Positions 36,445-43,694 of a stretch of DNA of 64,000 nucleotides are shown here, in pieces. Position 1 is the stretch's first letter, and each line of letters opens with the position of its first letter. The stretch comes from Anoxybacter fermentans. Its GTDB lineage: Bacteria > Bacillota > Halanaerobiia > DY22613. The notes beneath the pieces were generated by a model, which saw only the letters and a program-made list of their open reading frames with translations, had not been told where the DNA came from and did not search any database. A program made the translations under genes and the position numbers. Where the stretch lies: the NCBI RefSeq assembly GCF_003991135.1, contig NZ_CP016379.1:3224001-3288000 (forward strand). The letters run 5' to 3'.

Positions 36445-36470
36445 GCGGGTTTAAAACCCGCTAATTTTTA
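36444..36470. terminator. Terminator between convergent genes
   Basis: AGCGGGTTT pairs with AAACCCGCT, followed by AATTTTTA. It serves the CopZ-like gene and abuts the stop of the minus-strand regulator. Confidence 0.72.
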
Positions 36471-36989
36471 TAGTTCCCGCTCCATAAAACGCATTACTGC
36501 TTCTATAGCGTCTTTGCTAAATCCCAGCCTTTCCAAAGAAGATCGGACATTTTCAAATTCTCTGATTATATCTCCATTTTTTATTAAATCTACATCAATG
36601 CCCAGGGCTTTAGAGATTAGTTGTAACTGTTCTTTGGTAGGGATAAGTTTTTCTCTTTCAATCTGGCTCAGATCAAGAATGGAGATACCGGTTTTATCAC
36701 TCAGTTCATCTGGGGTTAAATTTTTCATCCGGCGCAGTTTGAGTATAGTTTTTCCAATTGAGATGGGGGAGGATTCTTCTTTAGAATTGGGTAAAAAACG
36801 TTCAATGGGGATATCAAAAAGCTCAGAGATTTTTTTGATTGTATCAGGCCGAACCCCACGTTTTAAGTTTTTTATTTGACTTATATATGAACCGCTAACG
36901 CCAAGCATTTCTCCCAATTTATCATTTGTCAGATCATAATCAGTCTGGATTTTTTGAATGATTTTACTTAATTTTTTTGGGTCATACAA
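36468..36989 (-). CDS. Double-HTH (XRE) transcriptional regulator, paralogue 1
   Basis: 173 residues with two Cro/C1-type helix-turn-helix domains: LGEMLGVSGSYISQIKNLKR (about 26-45) and LSDKTGISILDLSQIEREKL (about 95-114). A short C-terminal helix (SLERLGFSKDAIEAVMRFME) may dimerise. It is about 70% alike to the regulator at 38569-39084. It is divergent from the TPR gene at 37194, sharing a 204-base control region. Promoter TTGACT-17-TATAAT is at 37010-37038 on the minus strand. Possible function: repressor of the divergent TPR and peptide genes (inference). Confidence 0.88.
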   Translation of the reverse strand: MYDPKKLSKIIQKIQTDYDLTNDKLGEMLGVSGSYISQIKNLKRGVRPDTIKKISELFDIPIERFLPNSKEESSPISIGKTILKLRRMKNLTPDELSDKTGISILDLSQIEREKLIPTKEQLQLISKALGIDVDLIKNGDIIREFENVRSSLERLGFSKDAIEAVMRFMEREL

Positions 36990-37009
36990 TTTTTACACCT
37001 CCTATTTTG

Positions 37010-37050
37010 ATTATACAGGGGAAATAACTGGAAGTCAATTTTTTGAGGGA
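37010..37050 (-). promoter_or_regulatory. Promoter and shared box of HTH regulator 1
   Basis: On the minus strand TTGACT (37038-37033), 17 bases, TATAAT (37015-37010). The spacer carries AGTTATTT. The block from AAATAACT through GTCAATTTT to GGGA is shared with the promoter of regulator 2 (39106-39143). Confidence 0.75.
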
Positions 37051-37105
37051 AAGTGATATATAAACATAGAAGATTTTAGTCAAAATTTATGTTAAAATAT
37101 TGAAC

Positions 37106-37120
37106 GTTATCAAATATAAC
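37106..37120. promoter_or_regulatory. Inverted repeat, candidate operator
   Basis: GTTAT, five bases, ATAAC, in the divergent region between regulator 1 and the TPR gene. It resembles the TAACAT/ATGTTA palindrome of the second module. Confidence 0.4.
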
Positions 37121-37193
37121 AAATTAATACAAAAAACAGAATACTTTACAATTGGCAATATTTGTGTTAGTATAAAAGTGGAGGTGTGGGGAT

Positions 37194-38180
37194 GTGGATT
37201 GTAGTAATTATTATGAAAAAGGTTACAGGGCATTAAAAGAAAATGATTGTCTAAAGGGAATAGAATACTTTTCTAAAAGTGCTGTACTGGCAGAGTTATT
37301 TAAAGAGAAAGAGTATTACCATCTTTCTATCCGTGAGTTGGGCAGATGTTATTTCCGGTTAGGAGAACTCAATCACGCCTATGACACTTTTATGCAGCTA
37401 TTTAGGGAGGAGGTTGATCAGGAAATAAAGTTTTATGCCATATCAATGCTGGCAGTTATAGATGCTAATTGGGGGAGAGCAGATAAAGCCATTGAAATAA
37501 TGAAATTATTGCCTGAAACAGAATCAGTATTAGTCAATCGGGGTTTGATGTATTATTATTTATACAAGTTTCATGGTCAAAAAGATGCTTTAGTGAAAGC
37601 TAGATTGGATCTGGAAAGAGTTTTAGAAATAAGCAAAAGTAAATCAAGAGTATGGAAGATTTTAATTAATCTTTCATTAATAGACCAGGAAGAAAAGGAG
37701 TATCTAGAAGCTGAGAAAAAATTAATGCAAGCTTTAGATTTATCTGTTACAAAAAGGGAAAAAGGGATGGTTTATAATAATTTAGGACTGTTATATATAT
37801 ACATGGATAAATTGGATGAAGCAGAAAGATGTTTAAAAATGGCTTTAGACAATTTTGATTTAGAAGTAGATTTAGTTGATATAGCAAGAAATGATCATTG
37901 GAGGGGATTATTAGAAAAGAAAAGGAAAAATTTTGTTTTGTCTAAAAGTTATTTATATAAAGCAGCTATGGTTTTAAAAGAAAAAAAATTGTTTTATGAT
38001 TTGGCGGAAGTAGAATATGTTTTAGCGGAAATAAGTGATGACATTGATAAAAAAGTAGATCATATGGTTTCATATATGTTAGCTGAGCAAAAGGCAAAGG
38101 AGGTCGATAGTGATTATGAAGAAATTTATAAGTATCTTATTAATCGTTTTGATGATGTTCATGATTTTGAATATATATAA
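37194..38180 (+). CDS. TPR-repeat protein, possible peptide-signal receptor (RRNPP-like)
   Basis: 328 residues built almost entirely of helix-turn-helix tetratricopeptide repeats: YEKGYRALKENDCLKGIEYF, IRELGRCYFRLGELNHAYDT, MVYNNLGLLYIYMDKLDEAE and others, about seven repeats. There is no N-terminal DNA-binding domain, as in Bacillus Rap proteins. GTG 37194 follows GGAGGTG by seven bases. Its last 71 bases overlap a second frame encoding a small secreted peptide (38110-38310). That layout matches Rap-Phr and NprR-NprX cassettes, in which the TPR protein binds the re-imported peptide. The role is inferred from layout only. Confidence 0.8.
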   Translation: MDCSNYYEKGYRALKENDCLKGIEYFSKSAVLAELFKEKEYYHLSIRELGRCYFRLGELNHAYDTFMQLFREEVDQEIKFYAISMLAVIDANWGRADKAIEIMKLLPETESVLVNRGLMYYYLYKFHGQKDALVKARLDLERVLEISKSKSRVWKILINLSLIDQEEKEYLEAEKKLMQALDLSVTKREKGMVYNNLGLLYIYMDKLDEAERCLKMALDNFDLEVDLVDIARNDHWRGLLEKKRKNFVLSKSYLYKAAMVLKEKKLFYDLAEVEYVLAEISDDIDKKVDHMVSYMLAEQKAKEVDSDYEEIYKYLINRFDDVHDFEYI

Positions 38181-38310
38181 AGTAAAAGTGGTTGCTGATC
38201 CAGCATGGGATGATGAACCGAGTGCGACTTATTTTAACACTGAAATATTAATTGCTGACCATGTTTTGGATGAGGAACTAAATGATATAAATAGTAATCA
38301 GCTATTATAA
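38110..38310 (+). CDS. Small secreted propeptide overlapping the TPR gene (Phr-like candidate)
   Basis: 66 residues in the +1 frame relative to the TPR gene, whose 3' end it overlaps by 71 bases. A perfect ribosome site AAAGGAGGT (38096-38104), embedded in the TPR coding sequence, lies six bases before GTG 38110 (ATG 38116 is the alternative). The product has a signal sequence: MKK, a hydrophobic core FISILLIVLMMFMILNIY, and a possible cleavage after VVA. The exported part, about 37 residues, is acidic (DPAWDDEPSATYF ... ELNDINSNQLL). Size, export signal and overlap resemble Phr-type signalling propeptides. I cannot predict the mature peptide. Confidence 0.72.
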   Translation: MIMKKFISILLIVLMMFMILNIYKVKVVADPAWDDEPSATYFNTEILIADHVLDEELNDINSNQLL

Positions 38311-38357
38311 AGGAGTTTATAAGGTGTTAAAAGAGAATGTTTATTATTTCTCTAAAT

Positions 38358-38493
38358 CACAGAATGTAATGAGCTAATCAAGGGCCAGGAGAGCACATTG
38401 ATTAGTGTGCCTTATTTCGACTGAAATCGAACTTTAGATGGTTCGAAAAATTTCTTTATAAAGCGAAAAATTAGCTTTTTGCAGTATAATCAT
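38358..38493 (+). repeat. Palindromic interspersed repeat, copy 9 (right half)
   Basis: Begins in a mutated first hairpin (CACAGAATGTAATGAG) and continues through CTAATCAAGGGCCAGGAG and the right arm to GCAGTATAATCAT. The left arm is missing. It follows the peptide gene and ends close to the terminator region of the convergent regulator 2. Confidence 0.88.
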
Positions 38494-38540
38494 GTATTTA
38501 TTATTGATAAAATCAAAAGACAGATACGTAAACCAAAAAC

Positions 38541-38568
38541 CTCCCATATCACTTATAGGGAGGTTTCT
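38541..38568 (-). terminator. Hairpin after HTH regulator 2
   Basis: AACCTCCCTAT pairs approximately with ATAGGGAGGTTT, and on the minus strand the tract GGTTTTTGG follows. It lies just beyond the regulator's stop codon. Confidence 0.55.
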
Positions 38569-39084
38569 TTATAACTCACGTTCCATAAAACACATAATTG
38601 CCTTTATTGCTTCCTCACTAAAGCCAAGTTTTTCTAACGAAGTCCGGACTTTTTCAAACTCTTTAATTATATTCCCGTTTTTAATCAATTCCACGTCTAT
38701 CCCCAGTGCTTTAGAAATGAGTTGTAACTGTTTTTCTGTTGGTTTGAGTATATCTCTTTCAATTTGACTTATCTCCAGGATAGTAATACCTGTTTTATCA
38801 CTCAATTCATCAGGGCTTAACTTTTTCATTCTGCGAAGTTTTCGAATGGTTTTTCCCAGAGAAAGGGAAGGGATATTTTTCTCATATAAAAATTCTTCCA
38901 TTGGGATGTTGAATGTCTCTGAAATTTTTTTAATTGTTTCCGGTCTGACTCCCCTTTTTAGATTTTTTATCTGGCTTATATATGAACCACTAACCCCAAG
39001 GATTTTCCCTAATTTATCATTGGTTAAATTATTTTTTTTTTGAATCTGTCGAATAATTTGGCTTAACTTTTCTGAATCATACAT
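38569..39084 (-). CDS. Double-HTH (XRE) transcriptional regulator, paralogue 2
   Basis: 171 residues with the same plan as the regulator at 36468: HTH 1 LGKILGVSGSYISQIKNLKR, HTH 2 LSDKTGITILEISQIERDIL, and tail SLEKLGFSEEAIKAIMCFME. The recognition helix of HTH 1 (SGSYISQIKNLKRG) is identical in both, so they probably read the same operator. It is divergent from a small HTH gene at 39254. Promoter TTGACT-17-TATAAT is at 39106-39134 on the minus strand. A duplicated regulatory module is likely. Confidence 0.88.
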   Translation of the reverse strand: MYDSEKLSQIIRQIQKKNNLTNDKLGKILGVSGSYISQIKNLKRGVRPETIKKISETFNIPMEEFLYEKNIPSLSLGKTIRKLRRMKKLSPDELSDKTGITILEISQIERDILKPTEKQLQLISKALGIDVELIKNGNIIKEFEKVRTSLEKLGFSEEAIKAIMCFMEREL

Positions 39085-39105
39085 TTTATTCGCCCCCTTG
39101 TTATT

Positions 39106-39143
39106 ATTATATAGTAAAAATAACTACAAGTCAATTTTGTGGG
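39106..39143 (-). promoter_or_regulatory. Promoter and shared box of HTH regulator 2
   Basis: On the minus strand TTGACT (39134-39129), 17 bases, TATAAT (39111-39106). The surrounding block AAATAACT..AAGTCAATTTT..GGGA matches that of regulator 1. Confidence 0.75.
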
Positions 39144-39158
39144 ATTGAAAATTGACTA

Positions 39159-39187
39159 TTGACGCAATATTAACATAATGTTATAAT
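39159..39187 (+). promoter_or_regulatory. Promoter of the small HTH operon with overlapping palindromic operator
   Basis: TTGACG (39159-39164), 17 bases, TATAAT (39182-39187). A perfect palindrome TAACAT-A-ATGTTA (39171-39183) overlaps the spacer and -10, a good place for a repressor such as the divergent HTH protein. Confidence 0.75.
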
Positions 39188-39253
39188 AAAAGTAACTTTA
39201 TGTAACAATTATATAACTTAAGGGAATAACAAGAAGGGGGAGGATGTATTTAT

Positions 39254-39463
39254 ATGAAAGTTAATTTGGAAAAACTTAAAAATTTTTTGGAGGAAAGGGG
39301 ATGGAATGAAGTTATTTTTGCAAGAAAGATGGATCTGGATTATTCCTATGTATATAGAGTGATGAGGGGCCAGCGGGGAGTGGGTATAAAATTTTTAACG
39401 AGGTTAATCAAACTTTGTGATCAAAATAAATTAAATTTTAGAGATTTTATTTATCTGGAGTGA
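39254..39463 (+). CDS. Small single-HTH DNA-binding protein
   Basis: 69 residues forming one Cro/C1-type helix-turn-helix (FARKMDLDYSYVYRVMRGQRGV). RBS AGAAGGGGGAGG lies about 7-10 bases before ATG 39254. Its stop overlaps the start of the next gene (TGATG), so the two are translationally coupled. It is divergent from regulator 2 and may be its partner or target. Confidence 0.78.
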   Translation: MKVNLEKLKNFLEERGWNEVIFARKMDLDYSYVYRVMRGQRGVGIKFLTRLIKLCDQNKLNFRDFIYLE

Positions 39464-39741
39464 TGAAAATGGGCAATTATTATTTAATTCTATCAAATGG
39501 ATCCTTAGAGATAGTTAATGATTTTTTGTATATCTGCGAAAATAATGATGATCTGTTGGTATATTCAAAATCCGGTCAACTGAGCTTTAAAAAACAGGAT
39601 GTTGTTATTTATGGAAATGGGGAGTTTTGGAAAAATATTATGGAATTATTTAACTGTATTGAACGGTTGATTAAAAGACAGGTTAAAGATTCGGTAACTA
39701 AAGCTATTTTTCTTGGATATTTAATGGGACGCATTACATAG
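39463..39741 (+). CDS. Uncharacterised 92-residue protein coupled to the small HTH gene
   Basis: I do not recognise the family. The protein (MKMGNYYLILSNGSLEIVND...) is mixed alpha/beta with a beta-rich first half and a helical second half (WKNIMELFNCIERLIKRQVK). No signal peptide or membrane helix is seen. ATG 39463 overlaps the preceding stop codon. It could be an antitoxin-like or effector partner of the HTH protein; nothing in the sequence decides. Confidence 0.7.
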   Translation: MKMGNYYLILSNGSLEIVNDFLYICENNDDLLVYSKSGQLSFKKQDVVIYGNGEFWKNIMELFNCIERLIKRQVKDSVTKAIFLGYLMGRIT

Positions 39742-39767
39742 GGACGACTGAAAGGCAGAGAAATGAC

Positions 39768-39794
39768 AACCGGGCCATTTAAGTTGGCCCAGTT
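39768..39794 (+). terminator. Terminator after the small HTH operon
   Basis: GGGCCA pairs with TGGCCC, with AAC/GTT extending the stem, followed by AACTTATTTT. Confidence 0.65.
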
Positions 39795-39868
39795 AACTTA
39801 TTTTAAGATTTTTAGTAGATTCACATATGATTGCCATAATTTACAACTAGAGAATGAAAATTGATTTA

Positions 39869-39877
39869 TGTTATAAT
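39869..39877 (+). promoter_or_regulatory. Extended -10 promoter upstream of the CAP-domain gene
   Basis: TGTTATAAT is a perfect extended -10 element. No good -35 is visible. The transcript would have a leader of about 110 bases containing AAGGAGGTG at 39911-39919 with no long open frame after it. Confidence 0.5.
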
Positions 39878-39996
39878 ATTAAGGAGAATAATATATGTTA
39901 CTCTGTGAATAAGGAGGTGAAACCAGAAAAAAGTTATGAAATTGTCTGGAAGATGAGATATAGCTATATATAAAATAAAGAAAGGTTGGATTAAAT

Positions 39997-40890
39997 ATGT
40001 TAAGAAAAGTACTAATTGTTGCAGTAGTGGCTGCTGTATTAATTGGTTCTCTACCTCTTGAATGGGCAGAGGCCTATACCTGGAGGTCGGGTTCGTATTA
40101 TTCGGGATTTACTAACTATTCATATTTTAAGAACTATTACTATTCCGTTATTAGAAATTATCATTATAGTAGGAGTACAATTTACCGTAAGAGCTACAGC
40201 GAAACAAGCAGTTCTGAGCTTAAATATGGTTCGGTCGGAACAAAAGTTAAGGAAGTTCAGCAGTATCTTAGAGAGTTAGGTTATGATTTGCGAACCGAGA
40301 ACGGTCGGTTTGGTTATTATACTTTAAAGGCTGTATTGGATTTTAAGCGAAAAAATGGACTTTTAGCTAACGGTCGGGTTGATGATAAAACTTTCCGTGC
40401 TTTAAAGGAAGCTGCAAATAAAAAGGATGTGTCCACACAACCTTCTGTACAAAAAAGATCTACACCTACTAACTCTACAGTTTCAACAGTTGGGGATATT
40501 CAGGGATTGACAGCTGATGAGAGACAGATGCTTAATTTGATAAATAATGAACGAACTAAACGTGGACTGGCTCCATTGAAGGTAGATATGGAACTGGTAC
40601 GTTTGGCCAGAATGAAAAGTAAGGATATGATAGATAACCATTACTTTAGTCATATTTCCCCAACTTATGGTTCTCCTTTTGAAATGATGAAAAATGCCGG
40701 AATTGTTTATCGTACGGCAGGTGAGAATCTGGCAGGTGCAAGTTCGGTTATCAGGGCACATACTAACCTGATGAACAGTTCTGGACACCGGGCCAATATC
40801 TTAAATCCGGCTTTTACTCATATCGGGATTGGTATTGTTGATGGAGGGCCATATGGTAAGATGTTTACTCAGTTATTTATTGGTAGATAA
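39997..40890 (+). CDS. Secreted CAP/SCP-domain protein with peptidoglycan-binding domain
   Basis: 297 residues. A signal peptide (MLRKVLIVAVVAAVLIGSLP, cleavage near AEA) is followed by a tyrosine/serine-rich stretch, a PG_binding_1 domain (about 74-136: YGSVGTKVKEVQQYLRELGY), a Thr/Ser linker, and a C-terminal YkwD-type CAP domain (about 170-297: MLNLINNERTKRGLAPL; HISPTYGSPFEMM; AGENLAGASS; SSGHRANILNPAFTHIGIGI). This architecture resembles spore-coat or cell-wall CAP proteins in Clostridia. It acts outside the cell and the biochemical activity is unknown. RBS AAAGG precedes ATG. Confidence 0.9.
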   Translation: MLRKVLIVAVVAAVLIGSLPLEWAEAYTWRSGSYYSGFTNYSYFKNYYYSVIRNYHYSRSTIYRKSYSETSSSELKYGSVGTKVKEVQQYLRELGYDLRTENGRFGYYTLKAVLDFKRKNGLLANGRVDDKTFRALKEAANKKDVSTQPSVQKRSTPTNSTVSTVGDIQGLTADERQMLNLINNERTKRGLAPLKVDMELVRLARMKSKDMIDNHYFSHISPTYGSPFEMMKNAGIVYRTAGENLAGASSVIRAHTNLMNSSGHRANILNPAFTHIGIGIVDGGPYGKMFTQLFIGR

Positions 40891-40919
40891 ACCGGTTTGC
40901 TTTTTGCAAGCCGGTTTTT
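40890..40919 (+). terminator. Terminator after the CAP-domain gene
   Basis: AACCGGTTTGC pairs with GCAAGCCGGTT, followed by TTTATTATA. Confidence 0.82.
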
Positions 40920-41066
40920 ATTATACTTTTGCAGATTTTAGGTTAGAGTAGGGTAGGGATGATCAATTGAGCAGATTGGGAACTATATAGCCATCTAATA
41001 AATTTGGAAAAATAGTGCTTAGGTGGTATAATTAAATTAAAGGGGGTTGTAAAGTATTTGGATTAT

Positions 41067-41229
41067 ATGAGGTTAAACTGAAAAAACTGATTTTAAGTTG
41101 TTGGACTATTTTAGTGAGATTGGGAAACATGGCCTTATTACAGGAGATGATGAATACGGAAATCGCTCTTTAGATGGTTCAAAAAATTTCTTTTTTAAGT
41201 AAAAATTGGCTTTTTGCAGTAAAATTATT
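41067..41229 (+). repeat. Palindromic interspersed repeat, copy 10 (deleted and degenerate)
   Basis: ATGAGGTTAAACTGAAAAAAC to GCTTTTTGCAGTAAAATT, about 160 bp. The first hairpin (TTATTACAGGAGATGATGA) keeps its AGGAG, but the second hairpin is deleted. It lies just before the MNT gene. Confidence 0.8.
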
Positions 41230-41304
41230 ATATATTAAAGGAACATGTGTGGTAAAATATATATAGAAAAATGATTATAGATCTCAGGGATAGGAGGGTG
41301 AAAA

Positions 41305-41607
41305 ATGAGAGATGTTATTAGTAGGATTCCCCCAAGATATCGTCGGGATATTAAAAGAGCTATTAAGATACTTAAAGAAGAGGGTTGTACAGAAATTTTT
41401 CTTTTTGGTTCTTTGGTTGAAGGAGATATAAGAGAAGATTCTGATATTGATTTAGCAATCCGTGGATGTCCTCCAGACAAATATTTTCATATTTTAGGTA
41501 AACTTTTACTTGAACTAGATCATTCAGTAGATCTGGTAAATCTTGATAGAGAAGATGCTTTTGCGAAACATTTAGAAAGAGAGGGTAGCCTAGTTTATGT
41601 CTCTTGA
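41305..41607 (+). CDS. MNT-type nucleotidyltransferase (antitoxin of a HEPN-MNT pair)
   Basis: 100 residues, a minimal nucleotidyltransferase. The active-site signature FGSLVEGDIREDSDIDLAI has G35-S36 and the metal-binding D47 and D49. In HEPN-MNT (HepT-MntA) systems the MNT protein blocks the HEPN RNase by AMP transfer. It overlaps the next gene by 11 bases and has RBS AGGAGGGTG. The pair is bracketed by partial copies of the palindromic repeat. Confidence 0.88.
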   Translation: MRDVISRIPPRYRRDIKRAIKILKEEGCTEIFLFGSLVEGDIREDSDIDLAIRGCPPDKYFHILGKLLLELDHSVDLVNLDREDAFAKHLEREGSLVYVS

Positions 41608-42064
41608 AAAAGTTATTTCATCAATTATGTTTGAAATTAAACAGATAGATCAACTTTTTGAATCCTATAAAACTTTATTGAATCATTGCAAAGAAAATAA
41701 ACCTGATTTAATAGAATTAACGGCTTTAGCTTCTGTATTACATTCATTTTATAACGGGATAGAAAATATATTTTTACAGATTGCTAAAAAGATAGATTGC
41801 TTTGTACCACAAGGTAAACAATGGCACAGAGATCTCCTTCTCCAGATGACAAAAGAGCTAGAAGGTAGACAGCGTGTGATTTCAGATGAGCTAAAATTGA
41901 AGTTAGTTGAATATTTAGGATTTAGACATTTCTATCGTCATTCGTATTCTTTTTTTTTAAGGTGGGATGAATTGGAAAAATTAGTTTATCCACTTACTGA
42001 AGTTTGGATTCAGTTAAAATCAGAACTTAATATTTTTTTAGATAGATTATCGGAAGATAGCTAA
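41597..42064 (+). CDS. HEPN-domain protein (HepT-like toxin)
   Basis: 155 residues, all-helical. The HEPN RNase motif R-x4-H is R110-HFYR-H115 followed by SYSF, near the end as in HepT. Earlier helices (SVLHSFYNGIENIFLQIAKK) match the HepT/DUF86-type fold and QWHRDLL is typical. It is coupled to the upstream MNT gene by overlap. Expected role: tRNA or mRNA cleavage restrained by the MNT partner. The stop codon sits exactly at the junction with repeat copy 11. Confidence 0.85.
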   Translation: MSLEKVISSIMFEIKQIDQLFESYKTLLNHCKENKPDLIELTALASVLHSFYNGIENIFLQIAKKIDCFVPQGKQWHRDLLLQMTKELEGRQRVISDELKLKLVEYLGFRHFYRHSYSFFLRWDELEKLVYPLTEVWIQLKSELNIFLDRLSEDS

Positions 42065-42122
42065 TTAGATGATTCAAAAAGTTTCTTTTAAAGTAAAAAT
42101 TAGCTTTTTGCAGTATAATCAT
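42065..42122 (+). repeat. Palindromic interspersed repeat, copy 11 (right-arm fragment)
   Basis: TTAGATGATTCAAAAAGTTTC to GCAGTATAATCAT, the last 58 bases of the right arm only. It starts one base after the hepT-like stop codon. Confidence 0.8.
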
Positions 42123-42198
42123 AGATAAGGAATTGACTTTTTAAATATTACGGTAACTGGATATCGGGTAAGTATTTTAAATCCGGCTTAATTAAATT

Positions 42199-43593
42199 GG
42201 CTCTCCGTCAAATGTTGTGAAAGATAAGTTGGCTCCGTTGAATTGATTGGTAAATTGATTTTGAAATAAACATTTAAATTTAATAACTTAACATTGCATT
42301 AAATACTCTTCTCCTTAGATTCATAACATTTGGAACACCATATCCAATCCTTTTGATCAATTTAATCTTGTTATTGATACCCTCAGCAAAGCCATTGGTT
42401 ATCTTAGTCTTAAAATAATTTAGTATTTTTTCTTCCCATCTTTGTATTATCTTTTTTACCTGGTAAAAAGGCATCAGCTTGCTTTTTATTATTTCTTTAT
42501 ACCACCTTTTTAGAGCTCTGGTGGCTTCTTTCACATCATCTAGCTGCAATAGGTCTCTGAATTCCTCTTTTAATTCCCAGGCCTTTTCTAGAGCTGGACT
42601 GAGTTCAAATAATTTGATGAGCTTTTCATGTTCTTCATCTGTCAATTCTTCAGCTCGTTTTTGGAGTAATAAACGACTTTGAAAAAACTTTCTTCTCTGA
42701 TGATTATTTACTGTTTGTTGAACTTGTTTTCTAACTTCATCAAGGGCTCTGTTCATTAAAGTTACAAGATGAAATTTATCTATAACAATTTTTGCATGAG
42801 TAAATGCTGCATTTGCTACTGCTTTGAACGGCCGCCACATATCCATAGAGATCGATTGAATCTGTCGTCTTTGTTCATCTTCCCAACAATTAAAGTAGTC
42901 AATTAAATCATCCTTTTTGCGAGTAGGTAAAATGTCAATTAACTCCCGATTAATTGGATCTGTAATGCTAACTCCATATTTATGGCGTTTTAAAACTGCA
43001 AATTCATCGATACTGATGGCTTTTAATTGACTAAGTTTTGAAACTTGTTGTTTAATGAGAGGGTCAACTACTTTTTTAACTGCATTATTAACAGCTGTAT
43101 AACTTAACCCGTTTTCTCTAGCAACTTTAGAATAATCCTTGCTGACAGTTTCTTTAGCAAGATATTTATCAAAGCGTTTGGTTTTACGGGCATATTTATC
43201 AATACTTTCATATTTTTCAGGGATACCCCTCTTATGACAATAAGGACAACGATATCTTTTCTTTAGAAGTCTAATGATTACTAGTTTACCTCTTATGGGG
43301 ATGTCTCTAATATTTTGCCATTTTGTATCATGGATTTTATTAGTGATATTACCACACTGAGGACACACAATGTGATTTTTCTTTGCTTCAGCGATAAAAA
43401 TATATCTGTCCTCCGTTGAAATAATTTCAGTTGCAATAATGTCTGGCAAATCAAGAAATTTTATGATATTATTATATTGCATTTGCTGGACTCCTTTCTT
43501 TGGTTTTTAGTTCGCAACTAATTAATTCAACGGAGCCAGCAAATGCCTTTTTATTTTTTATAATTTTTTCTTCACAACATTAATTATAGACCC
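42199..43593 (-). mobile_element. ISL3-family insertion sequence, intact copy 3
   Basis: 1395 bp with the same ends as copy 1 (GGCTCTCCGTCAAATGTTG ... TATAGACCC). An exact 8-bp direct repeat ATTAAATT flanks it (42191-42198 and 43594-43601). Confidence 0.95.
42280..43482 (-). CDS. ISL3-family transposase
   Basis: 400 residues, intact; nearly identical to the transposase at 7554-8756, with the same zinc motif CPQCGNITNK...CPYCHKRG, helix-turn-helix and DDE domain. Residues such as RKTKRFDKYL and FFQSRLL agree with the old decayed copy at 20950-22105, so this copy is closer to the ancestral sequence at those sites. Confidence 0.95.
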   Translation of the reverse strand: MQYNNIIKFLDLPDIIATEIISTEDRYIFIAEAKKNHIVCPQCGNITNKIHDTKWQNIRDIPIRGKLVIIRLLKKRYRCPYCHKRGIPEKYESIDKYARKTKRFDKYLAKETVSKDYSKVARENGLSYTAVNNAVKKVVDPLIKQQVSKLSQLKAISIDEFAVLKRHKYGVSITDPINRELIDILPTRKKDDLIDYFNCWEDEQRRQIQSISMDMWRPFKAVANAAFTHAKIVIDKFHLVTLMNRALDEVRKQVQQTVNNHQRRKFFQSRLLLQKRAEELTDEEHEKLIKLFELSPALEKAWELKEEFRDLLQLDDVKEATRALKRWYKEIIKSKLMPFYQVKKIIQRWEEKILNYFKTKITNGFAEGINNKIKLIKRIGYGVPNVMNLRRRVFNAMLSY

Positions 43594-43622
43594 ATTAAAT
43601 TTAGCTGATTTGCTTTTTTATC

Positions 43623-43651
43623 TTTACAAATGTATTTTTTTTTGATAAAAT
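43623..43651 (+). promoter_or_regulatory. Promoter of the cysteine-biosynthesis operon
   Basis: TTTACA (43623-43628), 17 bases, TAAAAT (43646-43651). It lies 30 bases outside the ISL3 end, so the insertion did not remove the core promoter but may have cut off upstream control sites. Confidence 0.6.
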
Positions 43652-43694
43652 ACCTACAAACCCTATCGGAATAGTATAGATTAAGGAGGAGACT

